From the NCBI GenBank assembly GCA_947501565.1, contig CANMWJ010000015.1:1-64000 (forward strand): a stretch of 64,000 bases of DNA. The letters run 5' to 3'. The notes below the pieces were generated by a model. That model saw only the letters and a list, made by a program, of their open reading frames with translations, searched no databases and had not been told where the DNA came from. A program made the position numbers and the translations under genes. The stretch comes from an uncultured Marinobacterium sp. (GTDB taxonomy: Bacteria; Pseudomonadota; Gammaproteobacteria; Pseudomonadales; Balneatricaceae). Below are positions 8,635 to 17,723 of the stretch, piece after piece; position 1 is the first letter of the stretch; each line of letters opens with the position of its first letter.

Positions 8635-8654
8635 TATCAACCTAAAGGTTTAGC
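8635..8654. promoter_or_regulatory. Lux-box-like dyad, site 2
   Basis: TATCAACC-TAAA-GGTTTAGC: left arm perfect, right arm degenerate (5 of 8 paired). It is positioned 100-120 bp upstream of the aminotransferase start. Confidence 0.5.
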
Positions 8655-8703
8655 GGTTGTGGGCGGGTAGTTGCAGTTAATGGCATCGATCATGCGGGCA
8701 ATG

Positions 8704-9411
8704 TTAACGATATTGCAGGTAAAGGGAACTGATCTCCCGTTTGCTGTTAACACCGATCTTGGCAAAGATGTTCTGCAGATGGGTTTTTACCGTTGCCAGT
8801 CCGCAGTCCAGATCGTTAGCGATGGTTTTATTGGGCAGGCCGTTCAGGGCCAGCTCGGTCACCAGGCGCTCCTTGGGCGTCAGGTGGTACTGGTCGCAAA
8901 ACTTATCGAAGTTGGATTGTTGCGGCGATTCCAGAATCTGCTCCAGTGCGAACTGCATAAAGTGTTGTAGCTGGTACGCCTTCTTCAGATCAGCGCTGCG
9001 AAACTCCGGTTGCTCCTTGCTGGTGAAGAGGGCAAACCCCGCCACCAAACGATCATCCACACGCAGGAACAGTTCGATGATGTCACGCACGCCCCACGGC
9101 GAGATGAATTCCGTGTAGTAGGGGTGATTGAATCGCTCATGGGTGGCCACCAGATCGTTCATCTTCACCACGGTATCGTTCTGGTCCGAGAACTGGGTGG
9201 GGTAGAGCGGATCCAGCTTGTAGAAGCGCTCCAGATACTCCCGGTGCATGGAGGGGTGCAGGTGGTGCGTTTTGTAGCAGAAAGGGCGTGCCCGCTCATC
9301 CACCAGATAGGAAACCGCTTTGGACACCTCCAGCGTGCCGTTCAACAAGGACAGGCACTCGTCCTGAAACTTATAAAGTCCGGATGGAATAGTCTGTTGT
9401 TCTACGCGCAT
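8704..9411 (-). CDS. LuxR-type regulator with autoinducer-binding-like domain (1)
   Basis: A 235-residue regulator. The N-terminal ligand domain (about residues 10-160) has the Asp-Pro pair of LuxR ligand pockets (Asp67-Pro68 in YKLDPLYP) and a WGVRD segment. The C-terminal GerE/LuxR HTH (about 172-230) reads LTPKERLVTELALNGLPNKTIA then GLATVKTHLQNIFAKIGVNSK. No luxI homologue occurs in the window, so it is a LuxR solo or senses a metabolite. It is closely related to the regulator at 12655. It faces moaF across 300 bp that contain dyad site 3. Confidence 0.87.
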   Translation of the reverse strand: MRVEQQTIPSGLYKFQDECLSLLNGTLEVSKAVSYLVDERARPFCYKTHHLHPSMHREYLERFYKLDPLYPTQFSDQNDTVVKMNDLVATHERFNHPYYTEFISPWGVRDIIELFLRVDDRLVAGFALFTSKEQPEFRSADLKKAYQLQHFMQFALEQILESPQQSNFDKFCDQYHLTPKERLVTELALNGLPNKTIANDLDCGLATVKTHLQNIFAKIGVNSKREISSLYLQYR

Positions 9412-9628
9412 ATTTCACCTGCCAGCCTGCTTGTTGTTCACGGAAATCTGGTCTGATCCTGTCCCCTATTTAGGTATATCAACAATATAATTAACATGCT
9501 AACTATATTGGGTATCAGTTTGTGCGGATATGTAACGGGATGTAACTGACGCAGCTGTCCAGGCCCTGCCGGGAGAGGCAGAGAGGCGGTTGATGGTGCC
9601 CATTCTGCCGCCGTTTGTGACAAAAAAA

Positions 9629-9648
9629 TATCAACCATGTGGCCGATA
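9629..9648. promoter_or_regulatory. Lux-box-like dyad, site 3 (moaF promoter)
   Basis: TATCAACC-ATGT-GGCCGATA, 6 of 8 positions paired, 67 bp upstream of moaF in the divergent region between luxR 1 and moaF. It shares the centre ATGT and the right arm GGCCGAT with site 6. Confidence 0.6.
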
Positions 9649-9714
9649 TTTTGCGAATGACGAAGCGATGACCATTGAAAGCGTCAACGAACAATAACAA
9701 CCGGAGTCATTCGC

Positions 9715-10539
9715 ATGAGCGAGAACACAAACTGGATCCCCGTCGATGAGTTATCCCATGGATTCGGTGCCAATAACCTGCCCAATGTTGAAGATCTGGC
9801 GGGCAAACGTTTCGATTTTCACTTCGAAAATGGCTGGGTGATCAACCACCACTTTACCTCTGCATCCGAACTGGTGTGGTCGATCAAAGGCGAAGCGGGC
9901 GAATTCGCCGAAACCTACAGCGCAGTGAACCCGCGTGAAGGCATCTACTTTGTCGACTTCGAGAAGCAGTCTGAACCGGGCACCACCGTATCTCTCGCGC
10001 TGGACCTGAACAAAGGCGTGGCGACCGCATCGATTGCGGTCATGCCAAGCCAGGAGGAGATCAACCGCCCGATTCTGGACCGTGCGCTGAGTGGTGACAA
10101 CCTGCGCGGTGTGAAAGTGGATTTTGTCCGTGCCGTGCTGGACCGCGAGTTCACCGAAGACGATAAGACTATCCACCCCGAGACCGACGAGCTGTTGGGC
10201 TGGCGCGTAGAGTATTCCTACACCGACGAAGAGGTGTATGAGCATATCTACCTGCGGCAAAACGCCTACACCTGGAACTGCCTGAAGGGCAACGAGGTGG
10301 GGTTGTGCGACACCGATTACTGCTCCTACCGCAAGATCGCCGACAACCTCTACCTGTTCGTGTGGGAGGAGAAGATTATCCCGACTGTGGGCACCTTGCT
10401 GATCGATTTCAACGCCATGCGCACCTGCGGCAAGATCGTCGGTTATCAGGGCACCGAGACCGGCGCGCTGAGCAACTTTAAGGTCGGCGCTAAGGCGGTG
10501 AAACTCAACGCCACGGCTTACCCTTGCCTGCAGAAGTAA
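9715..10539 (+). CDS. moaF: MoaF-like protein of a monoamine regulon
   Basis: A 274-residue soluble protein matching MoaF, a two-domain calycin-like protein known from the Klebsiella monoamine regulon next to tyramine oxidase genes. Its exact function is not settled; despite an old name it is not a molybdopterin enzyme. Supporting features are the N-terminal lipocalin-like GKRFDFHFENGWVINHHF and the C-terminal domain with YEHIYLRQNAYTWNCLKG and DNLYLFVWEEKIIPTVG. It is the first gene of an apparent moaF / FAD oxidase / cupin operon. The site 3 dyad upstream and the divergent LuxR gene suggest amine-responsive control. Confidence 0.8.
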   Translation: MSENTNWIPVDELSHGFGANNLPNVEDLAGKRFDFHFENGWVINHHFTSASELVWSIKGEAGEFAETYSAVNPREGIYFVDFEKQSEPGTTVSLALDLNKGVATASIAVMPSQEEINRPILDRALSGDNLRGVKVDFVRAVLDREFTEDDKTIHPETDELLGWRVEYSYTDEEVYEHIYLRQNAYTWNCLKGNEVGLCDTDYCSYRKIADNLYLFVWEEKIIPTVGTLLIDFNAMRTCGKIVGYQGTETGALSNFKVGAKAVKLNATAYPCLQK

Positions 10540-10601
10540 AAGCCTTTCATTCCGGAGGCGTTCGCCTCCGCTTCTCTCACTTCCCACAAGGGGAGGACTT
10601 T

Positions 10602-11882
10602 ATGAATAACGTAAATTCCTACTATCAGGCCAGCGCTAATCTGGAACTGGACGCCGGTCCGCTGGACAGTGATCAGCGTGCTGAAGTCTGCATCGTTGGC
10701 GGTGGTTATACCGGTGTGAACACCGCCCTGGAGCTGGCGGAGCAGGGCGTAGACGTGGTACTGCTGGAAGCGCACGAGATCGGCTGGGGCGGCTCCGGCC
10801 GTAACGGCGGGCAGGTGATCTGTGGTATCGGTCACGACCCACAAACAGTCAGGAAACAGCTGTCGGAGCGTGATTTCAACAGCCTCTACAAGATGGGGCT
10901 GGATGCGGTGCAGATTCTCAAGAACCGCGTTGAGCGTTACGAGATCGACTGCGATTTCACCTGGGGGTACTGCACCGTCGCCTACGATAAAAAACGCCTG
11001 GCGATGCTGGAGGAAGCGCACGGGTTTCTACAGTCACAGGCGTACCCGTTTGAGACGCAGTTGCTCAAAGGTGAAGAGCTGAAACAGGTGGTCGCCAGCG
11101 ACAAATACGTCGGCGGCTTGCTCGATAAAGGCTCCGCGCACCTGCACCCGCTTAATCTGGTATTGGGTGAAGCCCGCGCTGCACAGAGCCTTGGTGCACG
11201 TATCTATCAGAACAGTCCGGTCACACGCATCGAAAAGGGCGAAAAGGTTGTGGTGCATACGGCCCAAGGCAAAGTTACCGCCGATAAGCTTGTGTATGCC
11301 TGCAACGCTTATCTGGATGGGCTGGACGCACATCTCGACAGTCGCTTTGTCACCACCAACGCCTTCAGCGTGGCAACAAAGCCGCTGCCGGATGAGCTGA
11401 TTGCTGAGATTTTGCCTGCCAATGCTGCGATCTGCGACAACCGCCCGGTGATCGACTACTACCGCATCAGCAAAGATAAACGTCTGTTATTTGGCGGAGC
11501 GACCCACTTTGTCGAATACCTACCGCAGGACCTGAAATCTCACCTGCGTGGCAACCTACGCAAGGTGTTCCCTCAACTGGCAGATGTGGAGCTGGACTAC
11601 GCCTGGAGCGGCCGCATGGCGATCGGTGCCAACCTGTTCCCGCAGGTCGGTCAGCTGCCGGGCCACAACAATATCTACTTCGCACAGGCCTATGCGGGTT
11701 TTGGTCTGGGGCCGTCCCATCTGGTCGCCAACGCACTGGCCAACGCGATACTGGATAAACCGGGGCACTTCGACGTGCTCAGCAAAATTAACCATCCGAA
11801 GATCTTCGCCTCGCGCCCACTCAACAAACTCTGGGTAACCGCCGGTAAGTGCTGGCACCAGTTGGAAGCGCTGATCCACTGA
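10602..11882 (+). CDS. FAD-dependent amine oxidoreductase (DAO family, PuuB-like)
   Basis: A 426-residue DAO-superfamily flavoprotein resembling gamma-glutamylputrescine oxidase, expected to oxidise a primary or secondary amine to an imine/aldehyde with H2O2. The dinucleotide-binding motif is at residues 32-38 (VGGGYTG), followed by GRNGGQ (flavin contact), and the C-terminal FAD-binding segment reads YAGFGLGPSH. The start at 10602 has a strong GGGGAGGA ribosome site. It lies 62 bp after moaF and 31 bp before the cupin gene, which supports one operon. Confidence 0.88.
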   Translation: MNNVNSYYQASANLELDAGPLDSDQRAEVCIVGGGYTGVNTALELAEQGVDVVLLEAHEIGWGGSGRNGGQVICGIGHDPQTVRKQLSERDFNSLYKMGLDAVQILKNRVERYEIDCDFTWGYCTVAYDKKRLAMLEEAHGFLQSQAYPFETQLLKGEELKQVVASDKYVGGLLDKGSAHLHPLNLVLGEARAAQSLGARIYQNSPVTRIEKGEKVVVHTAQGKVTADKLVYACNAYLDGLDAHLDSRFVTTNAFSVATKPLPDELIAEILPANAAICDNRPVIDYYRISKDKRLLFGGATHFVEYLPQDLKSHLRGNLRKVFPQLADVELDYAWSGRMAIGANLFPQVGQLPGHNNIYFAQAYAGFGLGPSHLVANALANAILDKPGHFDVLSKINHPKIFASRPLNKLWVTAGKCWHQLEALIH

Positions 11883-11913
11883 TCTGAACAATTTCACTTA
11901 GAAGGACAATTAC

Positions 11914-12273
11914 ATGCTGATTTTAAACGAGCAGGCTCTGAACACTGAACTGACGAGCTACGGCAGCGTCGCTAACCTAGGCGCCGAGGTGCTGGATGGC
12001 GATCCGCAAGCGAGCGGTGTCGTGTTGGTGGGGCAGGAGGGTGATCCTCAGAATCTGGGCATCTTCGCCTGCACCCAGGGCAAATTTCATGTTGAACACA
12101 CCTTTGCCGAGCATGCGACCCTGGTGAAGGGCAGCGTTACGCTGGTGGATAAAACTAGTGGAGAGAGCAAAACCTTCGGCCCGGGGGAGTCCTGGTATAT
12201 CGAGACGGGTGAGAGCATCGATTGGATTATCGAATCAGAGGAGATGGTGAAGCATTATCTGGCAGTGTTTTGA
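11914..12273 (+). CDS. Cupin-domain protein (DUF861/EutQ-like)
   Basis: Single-domain cupin of 119 residues, the last gene of the moaF operon. It has the pattern of small cupins that accompany amine oxidases: TCQ-like GKFHVEHTFAEHATLVKGSVTLVD (metal/ligand motif 1) and FGPGESWYIETGESIDWIIESEEMVKHY (motif 2). Few of the canonical metal-binding His residues are present, so binding of a metabolite rather than catalysis is possible. Its role in the pathway is unknown. Confidence 0.8.
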   Translation: MLILNEQALNTELTSYGSVANLGAEVLDGDPQASGVVLVGQEGDPQNLGIFACTQGKFHVEHTFAEHATLVKGSVTLVDKTSGESKTFGPGESWYIETGESIDWIIESEEMVKHYLAVF

Positions 12274-12316
12274 TTAGTCTAACGGCGTCGGGCAATCCGG
12301 CGCCGTTTGTCGTCGT

Positions 12317-12632
12317 GTAGGTTGGCGACGAGCGAAGCGACTCCCAACAAACAATCCTTAGAACTGCACATCGATTAACCGCGTACCTATCGTAAATATC
12401 TGTTGGGTGACGGGACGCACAAAGCAAATATTGCGTTGATGGTCCTGCGGAATTGCGTCCCTTACCCAACCTACCGTAAGCCCATTCCCGCAACCCCGTA
12501 GGCTGGCGACGAGCGAAGCGACTCTCAGCAGAGCATCTTTTTTTGACGGGTTGTTGGGCAACGCTGGGGCGTTGGCCAACCTACAAGTGCTGATTATCAC
12601 GTAGGTTGTCCATCGCGCAGCGATGCTCAACA
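12317..12632. repeat. Cluster of REP-like elements
   Basis: Four units fill the 380-bp gap between the cupin gene and luxR 2. Those at 12317-12349 and 12498-12530 are of the GGTTGGCGACGAGCGAAGCG type. The unit at 12552-12585 is an inverted TTGGGCAACGC..GCGTTGGCCAA type, and the one at 12601-12632 is of the GTTGTCCATCGCGCAGCGATG type. I see no gene here. Confidence 0.8.
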
Positions 12633-12654
12633 TCACTACCGCCGATAAAACCCC

Positions 12655-13368
12655 TTAATGCCACGTCTTATGCTGATAAAGCAGCGATGCAATCTCCGCC
12701 TTACTGTTCACTTCCAGCTTGCCGAAGATATGCTGCAGGTGGGTTTTCACCGTCGCGAGGCTGCAGCATAGATTTCGAGAGATGCTCTTGTTCGGCAGTC
12801 CCAACAAAACCTGCTCTACCACCATCCGCTCTTTTGCCGTCAGGTTGTAGCTGTTGCAGAAGCTGTCAAAGCTTTCCTGCTGTGGTGAGCTTAAACACTG
12901 CTCCAGCGAGAACTGCATAAAGCGGTGCAGCTGCTCCAGTTTGCGCATGTCTTTGGTCAGGAAATCGTTGTGGCGCTGTCCGACAAACAACGAAAAACCC
13001 GCGACGATCTCCTGCTGGTGGCGCAGGTAGACTTCAACGGTGTCCTGAATTCCCCAGCTCTTCATAAACTGCGCGCAGTAGGGATGGTCCGGGCGTTCGC
13101 CCAGATTCACCACTTCGGTGATGCGCAGGATGTCGGATTTCTCTTCGGTGTAGTTGCTGGGATGCAGCGGGTCGAACTGTTGGTAGTGATCCAGGTATTC
13201 GCGGTGCATGCCCGGTTGGATCTGGTGAACTTTAAAGCAGACCGGGTTGGCGCGTTTATCGACCAGATAGGAAGCCGCTTTTTCGATATCGAACATACCG
13301 GTGAGCAGTTTGAGGCACTCGTCCTGCAGGTCAAAGAGGGAGGAGGGTTGGGAGGTTTGGTTATGCAT
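12655..13368 (-). CDS. LuxR-type regulator with autoinducer-binding-like domain (2)
   Basis: Paralogue of the regulator at 8704, 237 residues from the MHNQTSQ start, which has a GAGG ribosome site; the frame stays open 17 codons further upstream. The ligand domain keeps the Asp66-Pro67 pair and a WGIQD segment. The HTH (about 172-232) reads LTAKERMVVEQVLLGLPNKSIS then SLATVKTHLQHIFGKLEVNSK. The two proteins share the N-terminal LQDECLKLL / MHREYLD pattern. It is encoded between the moaF operon and tctA. Having two related regulators in one regulon suggests two ligands or hetero-control. Confidence 0.87.
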   Translation of the reverse strand: MHNQTSQPSSLFDLQDECLKLLTGMFDIEKAASYLVDKRANPVCFKVHQIQPGMHREYLDHYQQFDPLHPSNYTEEKSDILRITEVVNLGERPDHPYCAQFMKSWGIQDTVEVYLRHQQEIVAGFSLFVGQRHNDFLTKDMRKLEQLHRFMQFSLEQCLSSPQQESFDSFCNSYNLTAKERMVVEQVLLGLPNKSISRNLCCSLATVKTHLQHIFGKLEVNSKAEIASLLYQHKTWH

Positions 13369-13537
13369 GGCAACCTCGTTTCCGCGTCTTGGGCGGTTTT
13401 TATTATTGTCGGTTGGCAACGTTCGCTTTGTATCTGATTATTGAGCGAACAAACCAGATCTTTGTAACACTCTAAGCGGGTGAACGCCGGCCTGCAACTG
13501 CATTCTGTTCAGGCCAGCGTGATAGATGCCTGCCCGG

Positions 13538-15034
13538 TCAGGCTGGGCTGAGGCGTTGTTGTTTGTGCTGTTTCGACTGGCTCCAGAGATAGATACCGAT
13601 CGACAGTACGATGGCGATAAACAACGTCAGGCTGATCGGGCGGGTGAGAAAGATGCTCAGGTCACCGTCTGCGACACCCATCGCCTGTTTGAAGCGGGTC
13701 AGGAACACCGGCCCCAGTACCAGACCGAGGATGATCGGTACCGCCGGGATATCGTTACGGCGCAGGATATACCCGAAGATGGCGAATCCCAGCGCGATCA
13801 GCGCATCGGAGAACTGGTAGTTCTGGCTGTAGCTACCGATAAAACCCAGGATCAGGATAAAGGCACCGATAAAACGGCCACGGATACGGGTCAGGTTTAC
13901 GATCCACTTGGTCGCCACCGACAGGTAGAGGAACACCACGATGTTCATCAGGAACAGGGAGATATAGAGGCCTGAGATGAACTCCGGACGTTCCGCAAAC
14001 AGGGTTGGGCCCGGTACATAGTTGTGCACCATAAATACCGCCAGCAGCATCGCCATCAGCGCATCGGCTGGGATACCGAACGCCAGCAGCGGGATCATTA
14101 CCGACGCGGTCACCGCGTTGTTAGAGGTTTCGGAGGCGATCAGGCCTTCCGGTGCGCCATCACCGAATTTCTCCGGTGTCTTGGAGAACTTCTGCGCCAG
14201 CGTGTAGGAGAAGAATTGAGAGCCAAATTCCCCCACGCCGGGCAGCAGTCCCATCACCACACCCAGCGATGCTGAGCGGATCACGGTGATCTTGTGTTTC
14301 AGCAGCACAAACATGCCGCTGAAGAAACCGTCGCCCTTGAGTTCGGTTTTCTGTGCGTCGTTGCCACGCTGAGAGAGCAGTACAAACGCCTGGGACATCG
14401 CAAACAGGCCGATCACTGCCGGTACCAGCGGGATGCCGTTGAGCAGCCAGTCCTGACCGAAGGTGTAGACCTGGGTGCTGTAGGAGCGGTCGATACCGAT
14501 AGTGCCGAGGAAGATCCCCAGACCGAGCATCATCGCAGCTTCCACCACGTGTTTGCGGTGCGCCAGCACCACGAAGATCATGCCCAATGCCGCGAGCATC
14601 GCGAACTCGGCAGAACCAAACAGGGTTGCGACCTGCGACAGGGTTGGTGCCAGCAGAACCAAAGAGGAGACACTGATGATGCCACCGACGAAAGAGGCGG
14701 TGTATGCGATGGAGAGGGCGCGTTTACCGTCGCCGCGTTGCGCCATCGGGTAACCGTCGTAGGTGGTAAGCACCGCCACCGGTGTCCCGGGGGTGTTCAT
14801 CAGGATGGCGGGTATAGCACCGCCGTACCAGGCACCTCCATAGACGCCGAGTAGCAGGGAGACGCCCGCCAGCGGCTCCATCGAGAAACTGAGTGGCAAC
14901 AGGATTGCCATAACGCCCGCCGGTTCCAGACCGGGGATCGAACCGATGGTCACGCCGATCAGCGCGCCGATAATAATAGCCAGAAGGACGTTGGCCGTTC
15001 CGACTTCATTTAAACCAAGTAAGAGCGTTTCCAC
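13538..15034 (-). CDS. tctA: TTT transporter large membrane subunit (TctA)
   Basis: The 498-residue, about 12-helix TctA-family permease of a tripartite tricarboxylate transporter. Diagnostic stretches are IPGLEPAGVMAILLPLSF near the start, YGGAIPAILMNTPGTP, and LLPGVGEFGSQFFSYTLAQKFSKTPEKFGDGAPEGLIASETSNNA in the middle. It works with TctB and the periplasmic TctC encoded just upstream. It is the final gene of the usp-tctC-tctB-tctA operon. The substrate is unknown; context suggests an amine-derived or carboxylated compound. Confidence 0.92.
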   Translation of the reverse strand: METLLLGLNEVGTANVLLAIIIGALIGVTIGSIPGLEPAGVMAILLPLSFSMEPLAGVSLLLGVYGGAWYGGAIPAILMNTPGTPVAVLTTYDGYPMAQRGDGKRALSIAYTASFVGGIISVSSLVLLAPTLSQVATLFGSAEFAMLAALGMIFVVLAHRKHVVEAAMMLGLGIFLGTIGIDRSYSTQVYTFGQDWLLNGIPLVPAVIGLFAMSQAFVLLSQRGNDAQKTELKGDGFFSGMFVLLKHKITVIRSASLGVVMGLLPGVGEFGSQFFSYTLAQKFSKTPEKFGDGAPEGLIASETSNNAVTASVMIPLLAFGIPADALMAMLLAVFMVHNYVPGPTLFAERPEFISGLYISLFLMNIVVFLYLSVATKWIVNLTRIRGRFIGAFILILGFIGSYSQNYQFSDALIALGFAIFGYILRRNDIPAVPIILGLVLGPVFLTRFKQAMGVADGDLSIFLTRPISLTLFIAIVLSIGIYLWSQSKQHKQQRLSPA

Positions 15035-15050
15035 GGATAGCCTCCTTCAC

Positions 15051-15632
15051 TCACAGATACTGGTTGGCGAAATCCGCCCAGCTGTCGGGCAGCAAGCCGT
15101 ATAGCCACACATCCGGCAGCCACACGCTGACGCCGACACGGAAGATCAACACCATGGCGATCAGGGTGCACAGGCTGGCGATAAACCAGGTGCGGTCCAA
15201 CAGACTGCAGAGCCAGAGCAGGGTGGTAACGAAGATCAGGCTGGCAAGGAAAAAGCCAAAAACAGAGAGTGTGTTGATGTAGAGAAAAAACAGGGCAGAG
15301 GAGATCAGGGCGACGCGGTAGTTACTGAAAAAGTCCGCCAGTATCTCCGCCGGGTTTTGCAGTTGTAGCAGTTGCTGACGCAGGGACTGTACCACCCGTA
15401 CCAGCGAGAAGATCGCCATAATGCCCAGCCCCAGTGCGGTACCGAACATCGGTTGGGTATACCAGCCACGGCGGGTGTTCACCCAAGACGCTTCCCACGG
15501 CAGCATTGCCAGCAGCACCAGGGTAACGATCAGCAGGCCCACGTAGATACCGTAGCCTTTGTCGCTGACGGTGGTTTCGGTGTCCGGGGCAACGGTTTGG
15601 ATCTGCGTGTTCTTATTATTCATCTTCAGCAT
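15051..15632 (-). CDS. tctB: TTT transporter small membrane subunit (TctB)
   Basis: A 193-residue membrane protein with four predicted helices, the small TctB/DUF1468 subunit. The helix pattern (VGLLIVTLVLLAMLPW, then FGTALGLGIMAIFSLV, then VALISSALFFLYINTLSVFGFFLASLIF) and the placement between tctC and tctA identify it. An internal Met at codon 4 is an alternative start. It ends 17 bp before tctA. Confidence 0.85.
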   Translation of the reverse strand: MLKMNNKNTQIQTVAPDTETTVSDKGYGIYVGLLIVTLVLLAMLPWEASWVNTRRGWYTQPMFGTALGLGIMAIFSLVRVVQSLRQQLLQLQNPAEILADFFSNYRVALISSALFFLYINTLSVFGFFLASLIFVTTLLWLCSLLDRTWFIASLCTLIAMVLIFRVGVSVWLPDVWLYGLLPDSWADFANQYL

Positions 15633-15645
15633 GAGATCTGTAGAG

Positions 15646-15674
15646 ACTGGCGGCCACGGACAGTCGCCGCCAGT
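15646..15674 (-). promoter_or_regulatory. Intercistronic stem-loop between tctC and tctB
   Basis: Perfect 9-bp stem ACTGGCGGC / GCCGCCAGT with an 11-base loop in the 55-bp gap after the tctC stop, without a T-run. It occupies the same operon position as the TRAP hairpins and probably favours tctC message. Confidence 0.5.
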
Positions 15675-15687
15675 GAGTGGGGGAGAA

Positions 15688-16635
15688 TTACTGTTTCATG
15701 AAGTCGAGCAGGGTTTTCGCTGCTTCGAAGTCATGTTTCACAACAGTTTCAGCCTGTTCAGCACCGATCCAGAAGATGCCGGCGCCGGTGGTTTCACTCA
15801 GCTGTTTCGCCTTGTCGGAAGAGAGCGCTTTCTCGGCGATCTCGGCGATACGTGCTTTAACCGCGTCAGAGGTGCCTTTCTTCACAAACAGGCCGTTCCA
15901 GGTGGTCTGGGTAACGCCGGTCTGCTCGGCAACAGTGGCGGTATCCGGTGCGATGCTGATGCGGTCGCGGGTCATCGCTGCGATCAGTTTCACGTCGCCG
16001 GATTTCAGGCAGGAGAGGATCAGTTGGGTGGTGGTGTTGATCAGGTCCGCGTCACCGTTTGCCAGAGTGGAGCAGTCCAGCATGTCGAATGCTGCGTCGG
16101 AGGAGAAGTTGATCCCTTCCTGATCCGCCACCTTGAAGGTGATCGCGGTTGGCAGCGCCTGATAACCGAAGTGACCCAGGGTTACCTTGTTTTTAGCGGA
16201 GTAGTCAGCCAGTTCGGCGATGTTGTTGTATGGCGCGTCTTTTTTCGCCGCCAGAACGAATGGGTAGTCGAGGAAGATACCTACCGGCTCAAAGGTGTCG
16301 CCCTGATAAGGCGCGTTACCGGAGTGCAGGTGAGTGGTCAGGATATCCGCCACAAAAGAGCCGATGGTCAGGCCGTCGGGACGGGCACGGGCTACATCGG
16401 CTGCGCCAACGATACCTGCACCGCCAGGTTTGTTCACAACGCTGGCGGGTTTACCGGTTTCGTTTGCCATCTCTTCGGCGATCATGCGCGTCAGGATATC
16501 TTCCAGATCACCCGGAGGCCAAGGCACAACGAACTTAACAGGACGGTTCGGGTAGTCTGCCGCAACGGCAGGAGCACTAAAGATTGGCGCAGCAGCCAGG
16601 GCAGCAATAGCACATGCTTTTATTATTTTTTTCAT
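15688..16635 (-). CDS. tctC: TTT transporter periplasmic binding protein (TctC/Bug family)
   Basis: A 315-residue Bug-family receptor with a signal peptide (about residues 1-27, ending PAVAA). The start of the mature part, YPNRPVKFVVPWPPGDLEDILTRM, and the later VVNKPGGAGIVGAADVARARPDG are the standard Bug ligand-pocket motifs. The usual GG(x)D of the first loop is replaced by PGDLED. It delivers ligand to TctAB and is encoded 41 bp after the usp gene. Confidence 0.92.
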   Translation of the reverse strand: MKKIIKACAIAALAAAPIFSAPAVAADYPNRPVKFVVPWPPGDLEDILTRMIAEEMANETGKPASVVNKPGGAGIVGAADVARARPDGLTIGSFVADILTTHLHSGNAPYQGDTFEPVGIFLDYPFVLAAKKDAPYNNIAELADYSAKNKVTLGHFGYQALPTAITFKVADQEGINFSSDAAFDMLDCSTLANGDADLINTTTQLILSCLKSGDVKLIAAMTRDRISIAPDTATVAEQTGVTQTTWNGLFVKKGTSDAVKARIAEIAEKALSSDKAKQLSETTGAGIFWIGAEQAETVVKHDFEAAKTLLDFMKQ

Positions 16636-16675
16636 AAAAACCTCTTACGGGTGTTTTTTGGTTGGTTCGTGAGTT

Positions 16676-17158
16676 CTAACGTTGCTCTTTTTTCAGTGGC
16701 ACGATCAGTACCGGGACTTCACTGTGGTGAATGACTTTCTGGGCGGTGGAGCCGAGGAACAGGCGTGACATGGTGGAGGACTCGCGGTCGCCCATGACGA
16801 TCATGCTGGCGTTGAGTTTCTGCGACGCACGCAGGATCACCTTGTCGGGGTTGCCCACCAGAATCCGGATCACCGGTGGGTGAGGCAGCTCGCAACCGGC
16901 CTCCAGCTCGGACTGCAGGAAGCGCTGGATACGGGCTTCGATCCGTTCCTTGTAGCTGTCCATCAGCTGGTCGGTGTGTTTCAGGTTGGCGTTTTTTGGC
17001 AGGTAATCCTCGATCACATCGGGCATCGGCTCGATGGCGTGCAGGAATACGATCTGTGCATCGTTGCGCAGCGCCTGCTTGATCGCCATGCGAAACGCCG
17101 GGCGACTGCCTTCGGAAATATCGGATGCGTAGAGAATGGTATTGATATCGGGAAGCAT
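16676..17158 (-). CDS. Universal stress protein family (UspA-like)
   Basis: A 160-residue single Usp domain. The ATP-binding signature G-2x-G-9x-G(S/T) is recognisable as VMGDRESSTMSRLFLGSTAQKVI near the C-terminus, and the N-terminus reads ILYASDISEGSRPAFRMAI. It is the first gene of the tctCBA operon, an arrangement also seen in TRAP operons where a Usp protein modulates uptake (TeaD-type role, by analogy). Dyad site 4 lies 64 bp upstream. Confidence 0.85.
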   Translation of the reverse strand: MLPDINTILYASDISEGSRPAFRMAIKQALRNDAQIVFLHAIEPMPDVIEDYLPKNANLKHTDQLMDSYKERIEARIQRFLQSELEAGCELPHPPVIRILVGNPDKVILRASQKLNASMIVMGDRESSTMSRLFLGSTAQKVIHHSEVPVLIVPLKKEQR

Positions 17159-17221
17159 CTAATGAACCTATCCGGCTGACTTTTCTTAAGGTTCATTACA
17201 ATTCAAATCCCAAAGGCTGAG

Positions 17222-17241
17222 TATCAACCGTACGGTTGACC
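17222..17241. promoter_or_regulatory. Lux-box-like dyad, site 4 (usp-tct promoter)
   Basis: TATCAACC-GTAC-GGTTGACC: arms paired at 6 of 8 positions and a self-complementary GTAC centre. It is 64-83 bp upstream of the usp start. Confidence 0.6.
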
Positions 17242-17267
17242 CCTTTGGTTTAATGCGGTGTTGGTTG

Positions 17268-17508
17268 GATTTTGTTGGGCAACGTTTGGGGCGTTGGCCA
17301 ACCTACGGAGGTCTTATGTAGGTTGTCCATCGCGCAGCGATGCTCAACATTCGTTGCTGGGAATGCTTCCCGCAGATTAGCAACGAGCACAGCGACTCCC
17401 AACACAAACGTTTGCGTCATGTAGGTTGTCCATCGCGTAGCGATGCTCAACATTCGTCGCTGGGGAAGGTTTTGCGCAGGTTGGTGACGAGCGAAGCGAC
17501 TCCCAACG
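17268..17508. repeat. Cluster of REP-like elements
   Basis: Five units lie between the usp promoter and the tyrS 3' region: 17268-17303 (inverted TTGGGCAACG type), 17318-17350 and 17421-17452 (CCATCGCGCAGCGATG type), a degenerate one near 17378-17404, and 17477-17508 (GGTTGGTGACGAGCGAAG type). No coding potential is supported here. Confidence 0.8.
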
Positions 17509-17523
17509 CAGCCCTGCCATCAA

Positions 17524-17605
17524 GAAAAAAAAGAGCGTCCCAACGGAACGCTCTCAAAACTTCAAAAATGAAGGATTTAAGCACTGTCCCGCGGAGCGGC
17601 GGGAC
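17524..17605 (-). other. Tandem hairpins, possible small RNA downstream of tyrS
   Basis: Reading the minus strand after the tyrS terminator: stem GTCCCGC/GCGGGAC (17586-17605), a small CTTCA/TGAAG stem, and then GAGCGTTCC/GGGACGCTC followed by eight T residues (17524-17553). This looks like a structured RNA of about 95 nt ending in its own terminator, or simply a backup terminator array. No promoter is assigned. Confidence 0.3.
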
Positions 17606-17618
17606 CATAGCCAGTAAG

Positions 17619-17652
17619 AAAAAACCATCTGCACAGGCGACGCCCGCAGATG
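17619..17652 (-). terminator. Rho-independent terminator of tyrS
   Basis: The minus strand reads CATCTGC, loop, GCAGATGG, then six T residues, about 70 bp beyond the tyrS stop. Confidence 0.7.
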
Positions 17653-17723
17653 TGTTCTATTAGATCTGACCGGTTTAGTGGGCAATATCGTCCGAAAGGT
17701 TGATCCATCTAAATCTTTCGAAC

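Noticed and set aside
9715-10539. moaF considered as a molybdenum cofactor biosynthesis gene
   Set aside because: The family name is historical; the product lacks any molybdopterin-synthesis motif and sits in an amine-oxidase operon.
14022-14854. Long open frames on the strand opposite tctA, tctB and other GC-rich genes
   Set aside because: They are antisense shadows of well-supported conserved genes.
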